DNA of 64,000 nt from Phenylobacterium sp. CCH9-H3 (GTDB lineage Bacteria; Pseudomonadota; Alphaproteobacteria; Caulobacterales; Caulobacteraceae), in contig NZ_LSJI01000139.1 in NCBI RefSeq assembly GCF_001557235.1, positions 1-64,000 of the forward strand, given 5' to 3'. Each line of letters starts with the position of its first letter. Position 1 is the first letter of the stretch. The position numbers were made by a program, and so were the translations under genes. The notes below the pieces were generated by a model. It was not told the DNA's origin. It saw only the letters and a program-made list of their open reading frames with translations, and searched no databases. Below are positions 56,869 through 64,000 of this stretch, piece after piece.

Positions 56869-56997
56869 ATCCATCGCCCCCTCGCGCTTGTTGTCTCAGG
56901 GGACAAGGGGTGAGGCCTCGCCATTGCGACAAGGACATGACGGCCGGTCCGCGCCGAAAAAGGCACGGTCGGTCGCTGATGAGCAAGAGATGACCGG

Positions 56998-57022
56998 CGG
57001 GCGCCGCGTTCGTTGGCGCCCG
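56998..57022 (-). terminator. Perfect 8-base hairpin after the CysG-like gene
   Basis: CGGGCGCC and GGCGCCCG enclose a nine-base loop just past the stop at 57028 in the minus direction, separating the cytochrome/CysG-like operon from the receptor gene. Confidence 0.45.
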
Positions 57023-57027
57023 CGACT

Positions 57028-57912
57028 TCAGGAGGCGATCGGCAGGATCTCGGTCGTGACGCCGGCGGCTTGCAAGGCGGCCTGTTCGGTGCGCCAGGAC
57101 GAGCCGGTGATCAGTCGCGCGACCGTCAGGCCTTCGGCGGCGAACCCGGCCAACTGGTCGTGGGTGCGCCCCTCGAACCGCTCGGCGTCGCGCCGGGCCA
57201 GGCTGAGGACGTCGGGGTGGGCTTCCGGGTCGCAGACCAGCACGTCGGCGGCCGCCAGCGCCCGAACCGCCCGCAGGGTCAGAAGGTCGGCGGGACCGCG
57301 GGCGTCAACGTACTGCACCCGTCCCGCCAGGGTGGGCGTGTCGAACAGGGCGGCGCGGAGGCGCTCGCGCGCGCCGTCCATGTCGCCCTCCATGGCCGCC
57401 TCGGCGGCGGGGCCGGCCAGGGCCGCGCGCAGGAAGCGCCGGCGGGCGTTGGCGTCGGGGAGCGCCCCGCGCACCTCGTCCTGCATCGAGCGGAAGAGGG
57501 CGGCGATCCGGCCCGTTCCCTCGGGCACGCGCGCCTCGATGTCGTGGCGGAGCATGGTGGCCAGCATGGGCGAGGCGCCGCCGGTGCCGATGGCGGCCAC
57601 CACCTCGCCGCGGTCGATGACCGCCGGGGTCGTGAAGTCGCAGAGGGCCGGCCGGTCGACGACGTTCACCGGCACGTTCGCGGCGCGGGCGGCCTCGGCG
57701 GCCGCCTCGGCCCACCGGTCGTCAGCGGCGGCGACGAAAGCCAGGGTCACGCCCGCGTATGAGCGAGGATCGAGGGCGTCTGCGCCGGTCAGCCGCAGCA
57801 CCGTCGCGGGCGAGCCTTCGAACAGCCGCGCCTTGGCCTCCGCCCCCTCGCCCTCGCCCGCGATGGCCACCGAGCGGCCGGCCAGCGGAAAGAAGGCGGG
57901 GAAGGCGTCCAT
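57028..57912 (-). CDS. Siroheme-synthase (CysG N-terminal) type protein with degenerate methylase tail
   Basis: The 294-residue protein has an NAD-binding precorrin-2 dehydrogenase fold (FFPLAGRSVAIAGEGEGAEAKARLF, VAAIGTGGASPMLATMLRHDIEA) in residues 1-200. From about 200 it continues like the start of uroporphyrinogen-III methylase (DLLTLRAVRALAAADVLVCD, LARRDAERFEG), but the SAM-binding GAGPGDP and GGDPFVFGR loops are lost and the rest is absent. It would make sirohydrochlorin/siroheme only with a separate methylase. The ATG at 57912 lies two bases after the cytochrome c stop. Confidence 0.85.
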   Translation of the reverse strand: MDAFPAFFPLAGRSVAIAGEGEGAEAKARLFEGSPATVLRLTGADALDPRSYAGVTLAFVAAADDRWAEAAAEAARAANVPVNVVDRPALCDFTTPAVIDRGEVVAAIGTGGASPMLATMLRHDIEARVPEGTGRIAALFRSMQDEVRGALPDANARRRFLRAALAGPAAEAAMEGDMDGARERLRAALFDTPTLAGRVQYVDARGPADLLTLRAVRALAAADVLVCDPEAHPDVLSLARRDAERFEGRTHDQLAGFAAEGLTVARLITGSSWRTEQAALQAAGVTTEILPIAS

Positions 57913-57914
57913 GC

Positions 57915-58253
57915 CTACTTCAGGGTCTTGAGGTAGCCGATGATGGCGGCGCGGTTCTCGTTGTTGGCCACCGAGATCATCATCTTGGTGCCGGGCGCAA
58001 ACGCCGTCGGGCTCTTCAGATAGGCGTCGAGGTTGGCGTCGGTCCAGGTCCCGCCCTTGTTCTTCAGGCCGGTCGAATAGGCGAACGGACCCTCGGCGAT
58101 CTTGCGCCCCGCGACGCCGGCGAGGCCGGGCCCCATGGGCGAGCCGCCGTGGCACATCTTGCACTGCATGTTGAACAGCTGCTGGCCGTCGGCGGCCAGG
58201 GCCGGCGCGGCGGCGAGCGAAAGGACCAGAGCGGCGGCGGCGACGCGAAGCAT
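57915..58253 (-). CDS. Small periplasmic cytochrome c (class I)
   Basis: The 112-residue protein has a signal peptide (ALVLSLAAAPALA), heme attachment C31-KM-C34-H35 and a distal methionine at 91 or 92 (APGTKMMISV). The pattern PMGPGLAGVAGRKIA and SPTAFAPGTKM is that of cytochrome c2/c552-like electron carriers. It is divergent from the molybdenum oxidoreductase genes and is a natural electron acceptor for them; this pairing is seen with other isoquinoline-oxidoreductase-type enzymes. Confidence 0.93.
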   Translation of the reverse strand: MLRVAAAALVLSLAAAPALAADGQQLFNMQCKMCHGGSPMGPGLAGVAGRKIAEGPFAYSTGLKNKGGTWTDANLDAYLKSPTAFAPGTKMMISVANNENRAAIIGYLKTLK

Positions 58254-58382
58254 GGAGTCTCCTGAAGTTCGTAGGGCCGGTACGGATTACCTGTGAGCGT
58301 CTTCCCAAGCCAACGCGGGAATTTACGACGCGGTCTGAACAACGTTAGGATCGAAGCCAAATCAGTCGGACGGAGCGGCCTC

Positions 58383-58883
58383 ATGGCGACTACGGTGGAT
58401 GTGAACGGACGGCCCCTGAACGTCAACTCGCCGCCGGACACGCCCCTCCTTTGGGTGCTGCGAGATGAACTGGGCCTGACTGGAACGAAATACGGTTGTG
58501 GCATCGCCCAATGCGGGGCCTGCACCGTCCTGGCGGACGGCCAGCCCATCCGCGCGTGCCAGACGCCGATTTCCGCGATCGGCGCCGCGAAAATCACCAC
58601 GATTGAGGGTTTGGGGGGCAATCACCCGGTCCAGCAGGCCTGGGTGAAGCTGGACGTGCCGCAGTGCGGCTACTGCCAATCCGGCCAGATCATGAGCGCC
58701 ACCGCCCTCCTGGCGTCGAACCCGAGCCCCGACGATGCGGCGATCACAGGGGCGATGGACGGCCACATCTGCCGCTGCGGGGCCTATCAGCGCATCCGCG
58801 CCGCCATCAAGGAGGCCGCAGCCATGCCGGCCGCCACCCCGGCCGACCCTGCCGCCGCGCCCGCGGCGACTCCGGCCGCCTGA
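58383..58883 (+). CDS. iorA: Isoquinoline-1-oxidoreductase-type [2Fe-2S] small subunit
   Basis: The 166-residue subunit has a plant-type [2Fe-2S] site (C39, C44, C47, C59 in [14 protein letters not shown]) and a second site (C95, C98, C130, C132 in CGYCQSGQ and HICRCGAYQ). It relays electrons from the molybdenum site. The C-terminal Ala/Pro tail (AAATPAD-like, ~20 residues) is unusual. It is 11 bases before the large-subunit gene. The ATG at 58383 has GGAG upstream. Confidence 0.93.
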   Translation: MATTVDVNGRPLNVNSPPDTPLLWVLRDELGLTGTKYGCGIAQCGACTVLADGQPIRACQTPISAIGAAKITTIEGLGGNHPVQQAWVKLDVPQCGYCQSGQIMSATALLASNPSPDDAAITGAMDGHICRCGAYQRIRAAIKEAAAMPAATPADPAAAPAATPAA

Positions 58884-58894
58884 GGGAAAGCGCC

Positions 58895-61099
58895 ATGAAC
58901 AAGCCCTTCAAGGACATCGTCGCCGCCGCCAGCCGCCGGGACGTCCTGGTGGTCGGCGCCACCCTGGCCGGCAGCTCGCTGCTGGTCGGCTGTTCAATAC
59001 CCGACGTGCTGTCGGCCGGCTCGAAGATCGAGGTGGGCGCATTCGGCCCCTTCCTGAAGTTCGCGCCCGACGGAACCGTCACGGTCATCTCCAAGCACAT
59101 CGAGTTCGGCCAGGGGAACCATGCGGGCCTGGCGGCCATCGCCGCCGAGGAACTGGACGCCGACTGGAGCCGGGTGAAGGTCGAGCAGGCCGCCGCCAAC
59201 GCCAAGCTCTATGGCAACGTCAACATGGGCGGCACGCAGGGCACCGGCGGCTCGTCGGCCATCGCCAATTCCTGGACCCAGCTCAGGACGGCGGGCGCCG
59301 CGGCGCGGGCGATGTTCGTGTCGGCGGCCGCCGCCAAGTGGGGTGTGCCGGCGTCGGAGATCACCGTCTCCAACGGCGTCATCGCGCACGCCTCGGGCAA
59401 ACAGGCCGGATTCGGCGAACTGGTGGCCGACGCCGCCAAGGTGGCGCCGCCCGAGAAACCCGCGCTGAAGGATCCCAAGGCCTTCACCCTGATCGGCACC
59501 GACCGGGTGCGCCGCAAGGACGCCCAGGCCAAGAGCGACGGCACGGCCCGCTACACCCAGGACGTCCGGCTGAAGGACATGCTGGTGGCGATGGTGGCGC
59601 ACGCGCCGAAGTTCGGAGCCAAGGTGAAGTCCTTCGACGCGACCGAGGCCAAGAAGGTCCCCGGCGTGGTCAATGTGTACGAGATCCCGACCGGCGTGGC
59701 GGTGGTGGCCAACTCCACCTGGGCGGCCAAGCTGGGCCGCGACGCGCTGAAGGTGGAGTGGGACGAGTCCAAGGCCGAGACGCGAGGCTCGGCCCAGCTT
59801 CTCCAGGAATTCAAGGACCTGGCGTCGGGCAAGACCGCCGCGCCCGACGATGAGAAGACCGGCTGGAAAGGCTTCGATTCCAAGGGCGACGCCGCGAAGG
59901 CGGCGGCCGGGACTGCGGCGGTCGAGGCGGCCTACGACTTCCCCTACCTGGCCCACGCCACCATGGAGCCGATGAACTGCGTGGCCATGGTGGGCAAGGG
60001 CCCGACGAAGCTGATCTTCGGCTCGCAGACGCCGACGCTGGACCAGCTCAACACGGCCCGGGTCGTGCTCGCCCTTCCCGGCTCGGTGGAGATCGAGACC
60101 CTGTTCGCCGGCGGCTCGTTCGGACGGCGGGCGACCTTCCAGTCGGACTACGTGGTCGAGTGCGTCCACATCGCCAAGAAGGTGGGCAAGGGCCGCCCGG
60201 TGAAGCTGGTCTGGACGCGGGAAGACGACATGCGCGCTGGCTACTACCGGCCGCTGGTGCACCACGCGGTTCGGGTGACCACGGACGCCGAGGGCTTCCC
60301 GGCGACCTGGCGGCACCGGATCGTCACCCAGTCGATCATGAAGGGCGCGCCGCCCGGATCGCCCGGCGGCGGCGGCATCGACTTCACCGCGGTCGAAGGG
60401 GCGATGGGCTCGCCCTACCTCAAGGCCACGCCGATCGTCGACGCCCAGCTCATCACGCCGGACGCGGGCGTGCCGGTGCTATGGTGGCGCTCGGTCGGCG
60501 CCACCCACACGGCCTATGTGATGGAGCACACCATCGATCAGCTCGCGAAGAAGGCCGGCAAGGATCCGGTCGACTATCGCCGGGCCCTCTATCAGAAGGC
60601 CGGGGCGACCCGGCACCTGGCGGTGCTGAACCTGGCGGCCGAGAAGGCCGGCTGGACCACGCCGGCGTCGGACGGCTGGACCCGGGGCGTGGCGGTGCAC
60701 GAGAGCTTCGGCTCGGTGGTGGCCCAGATCGCCGAGGTGAAGCTCGAGGACGGAACGCCGAAGGTCGGCCGCGTGGTCACGGCGATCGACTGTGGGACGG
60801 CCATCTCGCCCGACCAGATCGCGGCGCAGATGGAGGGCGGGACCTGCTATGGCCTGTCGGCGGCGCTGTTCGGGAACATCACCCTTGCCGACGGCGCGGT
60901 GGATCAGGCGAACTTCGACACCTACCGGGTGCTGCGGAACTCCGAGGCGCCGACGGTGGAAACCTACATCGTGCCGTCCAATGCGCCGCCCAGCGGCGTG
61001 GGCGAGCCCGGCACGCCGGTGATCGGCCCCGCGGTCGCCAACGCCCTGCTCTCCATCACGGGGCAGCCGGTTCTCAGCCAGCCGTTCGTGAAGACCTGA
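58895..61099 (+). CDS. iorB: Isoquinoline-1-oxidoreductase-type molybdenum large subunit
   Basis: The 734-residue subunit of the xanthine-dehydrogenase superfamily has a twin-arginine-like N-terminus (SRRDVLVVGATLAGSSLLVGC), cofactor contacts GGTQGTGGSS, AGGSFGRRA and the catalytic glutamate E704 in GVGEPGTPVIGPAVANAL. It hydroxylates an N-heterocycle or oxidises an aldehyde using water, passing electrons to the small subunit. The ATG follows GAGGGAAAG. The substrate is not determinable; the symbol reflects family resemblance. Confidence 0.92.
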   Translation: MNKPFKDIVAAASRRDVLVVGATLAGSSLLVGCSIPDVLSAGSKIEVGAFGPFLKFAPDGTVTVISKHIEFGQGNHAGLAAIAAEELDADWSRVKVEQAAANAKLYGNVNMGGTQGTGGSSAIANSWTQLRTAGAAARAMFVSAAAAKWGVPASEITVSNGVIAHASGKQAGFGELVADAAKVAPPEKPALKDPKAFTLIGTDRVRRKDAQAKSDGTARYTQDVRLKDMLVAMVAHAPKFGAKVKSFDATEAKKVPGVVNVYEIPTGVAVVANSTWAAKLGRDALKVEWDESKAETRGSAQLLQEFKDLASGKTAAPDDEKTGWKGFDSKGDAAKAAAGTAAVEAAYDFPYLAHATMEPMNCVAMVGKGPTKLIFGSQTPTLDQLNTARVVLALPGSVEIETLFAGGSFGRRATFQSDYVVECVHIAKKVGKGRPVKLVWTREDDMRAGYYRPLVHHAVRVTTDAEGFPATWRHRIVTQSIMKGAPPGSPGGGGIDFTAVEGAMGSPYLKATPIVDAQLITPDAGVPVLWWRSVGATHTAYVMEHTIDQLAKKAGKDPVDYRRALYQKAGATRHLAVLNLAAEKAGWTTPASDGWTRGVAVHESFGSVVAQIAEVKLEDGTPKVGRVVTAIDCGTAISPDQIAAQMEGGTCYGLSAALFGNITLADGAVDQANFDTYRVLRNSEAPTVETYIVPSNAPPSGVGEPGTPVIGPAVANALLSITGQPVLSQPFVKT

Positions 61100-61194
61100 G
61101 GCGGCCGCCCGGCTGTGGAACGAGCTGTGCGGTTCCCAATGAACCAATCACGGTTTCGTGCGCTTCTGTCGGGCAGACTACTCAGGAGAGACCC

Positions 61195-61491
61195 ATGCGT
61201 ATCGCGACCCTTGCCATCGCCGCCCTCGGCGCGATGAGCCTCGCCGCCTGCAGCCAGCCGGCGGAAAAGGCCGCTGAAGCCCAGGCCGACGCCGTCGAGG
61301 CCAAGGCCGAAGCCGCCGCCGACCAGATGGGCGCCCAGGCCGACGCCATGAAGGCGAACGCCGAGGCCGCCGCCGACGCCATGGAAGCCAAGGGCGAGGC
61401 CGCGGCCGAGAGCCTGGAAGCCAAGGCCGAGGCGACCGAGGAAGCGGCGGAGAAGAAGGCCGACGCCATCGAGGACGCCGCCCGGAAGTAG
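61195..61491 (+). CDS. Small coiled-coil lipoprotein
   Basis: The 98-residue protein has a lipoprotein signal (AIAALGAMSLAAC, C19) and an almost unbroken Ala/Glu/Lys-rich helix with heptad-like repeats of EAKAEAAAD. Such helical lipoproteins often line the cell envelope. AGGAGAG precedes the ATG. No family beyond this is recognised. Confidence 0.8.
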   Translation: MRIATLAIAALGAMSLAACSQPAEKAAEAQADAVEAKAEAAADQMGAQADAMKANAEAAADAMEAKGEAAAESLEAKAEATEEAAEKKADAIEDAARK

Positions 61492-61512
61492 GCCGTCTGC
61501 GGGACGGAACGG

Positions 61513-61551
61513 AAAAGGCCCCTTGGCTCAGCCGAGCTTCGGGGCTTTTTT
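61513..61551. terminator. Bidirectional terminator overlapping the end of the PepSY gene
   Basis: AAAAGGCCCC at 61513 pairs with GGGGCTTTTTT at 61541-61551 through an inner stem-loop (TTGGCT/AGCCGA). It acts on the lipoprotein gene with a T6 tract and on the PepSY gene with an A-tract; the PepSY stop at 61528 lies within the loop. Confidence 0.75.
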
Positions 61552-62982
61552 CATGAGGCGCGCCACGTCGGTCCGGGCGCGCCGCCAACCCAGCCAGACA
61601 CCGGTCGCGACGCCGGCGCCTGCGAAGACCAGCAGGACCACCATCCCCGCGGCCCAGCCCGGGCCCCGATCGAAACCGCGGACGACGTCGAGGCGGTGCA
61701 GGCCCTCGAACAGCCAGCGGCCCGCCTTGCGCGGCCCATCCACCCGGGCCAGCACCGCGCCCGAGGCGGGGTCCAGATAGAAGCGGACGCCGTCCGCTAG
61801 CTCGACGCGGTAGGCCGGCAGGACCACGGGTTCATGGTGGCCATAGTAGTAGGCGTCCTCCCGATCGATCAGCTCGGCCCGCTGCGCCGGCCCCAGGCGC
61901 ATGGCGGCCTGCGCAAGCGTGGCAGGGACCAGGGGCGCGGGACGCCCGTCCGCGTCCAGGCGCACGCCGTCGGCCATCAGATACAGCCGGCCTTCCAGCG
62001 GCGCCGCCACGAGCCGCCGCGGGCTGACCCCGGCGGCCTTCGCCCCCTCCACCGCAAGCTTCAGATCGCCGAAGGACACCGGGCCGGCCATCTCTTCGGA
62101 CCGGCTGTCGGGCCGGCTTTCGAACAACCCCCAGGGGTTCATGGAGAAGAGGCCGCTCGCCACCCAGGTCAGGGCCAGGACTCCCGCGGCCAGGCCCGTG
62201 AGGTGATGCCAGGCCATGAGCCCGCGGTAGGGCGTGAGCCGCGCGTCGCGCCAGGGTCGCCAGGCCACGAGGCCGAGATAGATCCCCGTGACGGTCAGGA
62301 ACACGCCGGTCACCGACGTCCAGATCACCACCTGGGTCCACAGTCGAACGTCGGTCCGCAGGACCTGAGGATAGAGCCAGTGGGGGATCGGCCCCAGCCA
62401 GTTCAGCAGCTTTTCCCGCGCGTTCACGGCCTGGGACACCGCGCCTGTGCGCGCCGAAACATAGACGTCGGTCCGGGCGGGATCGTCGAAGCGGAACAGG
62501 TGGAACGGGCGTCTGCGGTCGAAATAGCCGGTCACCGTCCACTGGTCGCGCTGGACCAGGGCGGGCGCGCCGGCGCGGCCTGCAACGCCGTGCGCGGCGG
62601 CATAGGCCTGGGCCACCTGCGCCGCGGCCTCGGGCGACACCTGCTGGATCATACGTCCCGTCGCCAGGTCCAGCGCCTGGCCGTCGAAGCGCAGCACCGG
62701 CCGGCCGGCGAGGTTCTCCACGCTTGCCGCCTGGACCTGGAGCACGTCCTGGGTGTCGCCGAAGCTGCAGCACCGCGCCCAGGCGATCGGCGGCAGGCCG
62801 GCTTCGCGCTCGGCGTCGGTCACCTCCGGCCAGTGGACGAACAGCATCACCACGCCGCTGGCGAACCAGAGCAGCATCAGGAGGCCCATGACCACGCCGA
62901 CGTAGCGGTGCAGGACCACCAGCCAGCGGGGAGCCCAGGGCTTGCGGACGGGGCGCGGAGGGGCGTCAGAAGCTATAGGCAT
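61528..62982 (-). CDS. PepSY-domain membrane protein (siderophore/iron-uptake associated)
   Basis: The 484-residue protein has four or more membrane helices (VVLHRYVGVVMGLLMLLWFAS, WTQVVIWTSVTGVFLTVTGIYL, HHLTGLAAGVLALTWVAS, AGMVVLLVFAGAGVATGVWL) and periplasmic PepSY repeats, with conserved HR and HH pairs on the helix edges. PepSY-TM proteins next to TonB receptors act as ferric-siderophore reductases or accessory factors. It overlaps the receptor stop by 17 bases, indicating coupling. The last codons lie in the terminator. Confidence 0.9.
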   Translation of the reverse strand: MPIASDAPPRPVRKPWAPRWLVVLHRYVGVVMGLLMLLWFASGVVMLFVHWPEVTDAEREAGLPPIAWARCCSFGDTQDVLQVQAASVENLAGRPVLRFDGQALDLATGRMIQQVSPEAAAQVAQAYAAAHGVAGRAGAPALVQRDQWTVTGYFDRRRPFHLFRFDDPARTDVYVSARTGAVSQAVNAREKLLNWLGPIPHWLYPQVLRTDVRLWTQVVIWTSVTGVFLTVTGIYLGLVAWRPWRDARLTPYRGLMAWHHLTGLAAGVLALTWVASGLFSMNPWGLFESRPDSRSEEMAGPVSFGDLKLAVEGAKAAGVSPRRLVAAPLEGRLYLMADGVRLDADGRPAPLVPATLAQAAMRLGPAQRAELIDREDAYYYGHHEPVVLPAYRVELADGVRFYLDPASGAVLARVDGPRKAGRWLFEGLHRLDVVRGFDRGPGWAAGMVVLLVFAGAGVATGVWLGWRRARTDVARLMKKAPKLG

Positions 62983-64000
62983 AGCTCACGTGCAGGGTCC
63001 GGGGCACGCCCAGGAAACGATAGAGGAAGCGCTGGGTCGAGAGGTCCACGAGCGCCGAGTTCACCCGCGTGGCGTAGTCCTCGTCCAAGGCGTTCTCCAG
63101 GCGCGCGGTGACGCGATGGCGGCGCGCCGGATCCAGGAAGACGTGGGCGGCCAGGTCGACCACGACGTAGTTCCCATAGTTCACGCGCCCGAAGCCGCTG
63201 ACGGTCTGATGGATGTCGCCGGTCCACAGCAGGGTCGCCGAGGCGCCGACCGGCAGGCTCGCCGGATCGTAGGCGAGCGAGGCTTTGGCCTGGTGCTCAG
63301 GGATGCGATCGAACTGGCGGCCGGCGCCCTCGGCCCGGGTGCGGGTGTAGGCATAGGAGGCGCGGGCCGTGACCCCCTCCGCCAGCCTCGCCGAGCCGCT
63401 GAGCTCCAGGCCACGGGTGCGCACGCGCTGGTCGACGTTGACGTAGAGGCCCTCCGGGAAGGCCGGCCGGTCGTAGACGTCGACGATCAGGTCGTCGATC
63501 CGGCGGGCGAAGCCGGTCACCTGCCAGGTGAAGCGGCCGGCCTGGCCGCCGATCGCGAGACTGCCGCCCAGGCTGTCCTCGGGCTTGAGGTCGCGATTGC
63601 CGGCCGCGGAGAAGGGGTCGAAGGCGTAGAGCTGTTCGGCGCTGGGCAGGATGAACGAGGTTCCCGCGGACCCCTCCAGATAAAGCGCCGGGGTCGCATC
63701 CCAGCGGCCCGACAGGTTCCAGACCGCCTTGTCTCCGCCGCCCGTCCGGTTGAAACGGACGCCCGCCGCCAGATGGGCGTTGCGGATCAGCTCGTCGGTG
63801 GTGCGCACCTGGGCGACGGCCGCATGCACCTTCTCGGTGCGGGGCGCGATCAGCAGCACCTCATCGCGGCCGTTGAAGTTCTGGAAGTCGTAGCCGAGCT
63901 GGTATTCCAGGCCCCGGTGCAGGTTCAGCTTGGCCAGGACGCTGACGCCATAGTCCTCGTAGCCCCAGTAGGTCAGGTCGTCGACGATCACCGGCGGGCC
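62966..64000 (-). CDS. TonB-dependent receptor, C-terminal part (5' part beyond the window)
   Basis: The C-terminal ~344 residues of a TonB receptor barrel are present, with repeated transmembrane strand patterns (GLEYQLGYDFQNF, LYLEGSAGTSFILPSAEQLYAF, GLELSGSARLAEGVTARASYAYTRT) and the terminal aromatic SYAYSF. The frame is open to base 64000, so the start lies beyond the window. It is followed by the PepSY gene, as in iron-siderophore or similar uptake loci. No ligand is inferred. Confidence 0.92.
   Translation of the reverse strand, partial: GPPVIVDDLTYWGYEDYGVSVLAKLNLHRGLEYQLGYDFQNFNGRDEVLLIAPRTEKVHAAVAQVRTTDELIRNAHLAAGVRFNRTGGGDKAVWNLSGRWDATPALYLEGSAGTSFILPSAEQLYAFDPFSAAGNRDLKPEDSLGGSLAIGGQAGRFTWQVTGFARRIDDLIVDVYDRPAFPEGLYVNVDQRVRTRGLELSGSARLAEGVTARASYAYTRTRAEGAGRQFDRIPEHQAKASLAYDPASLPVGASATLLWTGDIHQTVSGFGRVNYGNYVVVDLAAHVFLDPARRHRVTARLENALDEDYATRVNSALVDLSTQRFLYRFLGVPRTLHVSYAYSF

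Noticed and set aside
53680..56913. A 1,077-codon open frame on the + strand opposite the TonB receptor and dipeptidase
   Set aside because: It is antisense to well-conserved receptor and dipeptidase genes, is rich in Arg/Val/Asp/Gly typical of reversed GC-rich coding DNA and has no recognisable domain.

Overview
The window is GC-rich, with AT-rich stretches confined to a few promoters. It encodes six TonB-dependent receptors, a PEPxxWA-CTERM protein, a glutaryl-CoA dehydrogenase, an isoquinoline-oxidoreductase-type molybdoenzyme and many TetR regulators. This mix suggests a free-living alphaproteobacterium of the Caulobacterales (Caulobacter/Phenylobacterium-like), with Sphingomonadales as the alternative; this is inference from gene content. 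I saw no rRNA, tRNA, CRISPR array, prophage or intact insertion sequence.

Region 1 (1-23.1 kb) is a catabolic cluster for a hydrophobic, probably terpenoid- or steroid-like compound. It holds two TonB receptors, a class III aminotransferase, an MFS transporter, a short-chain dehydrogenase, a flavin monooxygenase with an NTF2-like N-terminus, a P450cam (CYP101)-like cytochrome P450, a Rieske oxygenase, an acyl-CoA ligase, a DUF35 protein paired with a thiolase homologue that lacks the usual cysteine, a GMC alcohol dehydrogenase, an aldehyde dehydrogenase, an acyl-CoA dehydrogenase and three TetR regulators. A plausible order is uptake, oxygenation, alcohol to aldehyde to acid, CoA activation, dehydrogenation, then retro-aldol or thiolytic cleavage. 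Eight AT-rich sites sharing an ATCTAT/ATAGAT core sit in its promoters. They fall into two flavours that split the cluster into a left part (3.0-8.2 kb) and a right part (10.8-19.9 kb).

Region 2 (23.1-30.7 kb) is an RND efflux system: an outer-membrane factor divergent from a TetR regulator, then membrane fusion protein, RND pump and a thioredoxin-reductase-like flavoprotein with overlapping reading frames. Region 3 (30.8-38.8 kb) has an AraC regulator divergent from a TonB receptor and a beta-lactamase-fold hydrolase, with an AraC-style direct repeat between them, followed by small genes and decaying ones (a frameshifted GNAT and a possible phage-like remnant).

Region 4 (38.8-48.8 kb) has a Fur-box-preceded catecholate-siderophore receptor with its PiuC dioxygenase partner, glutaryl-CoA dehydrogenase, a hybrid histidine kinase, and a NarL-type response regulator with its kinase. 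Region 5 (48.8-56.9 kb) has a PEP-CTERM protein, a DUF885 protein, a metabolite:H+ symporter, a membrane dipeptidase and another TonB receptor. Region 6 (57.0-64.0 kb) has a siroheme-synthase-like protein with a degenerate methylase tail, a cytochrome c, a two-subunit molybdenum oxidoreductase, a small lipoprotein, and a PepSY reductase overlapping a TonB receptor that runs off the end.

The most interesting material is in region 1: the shared operator family, the cysteine-less thiolase/DUF35 pair, and the combination of three oxygenase types without any local redox partner.
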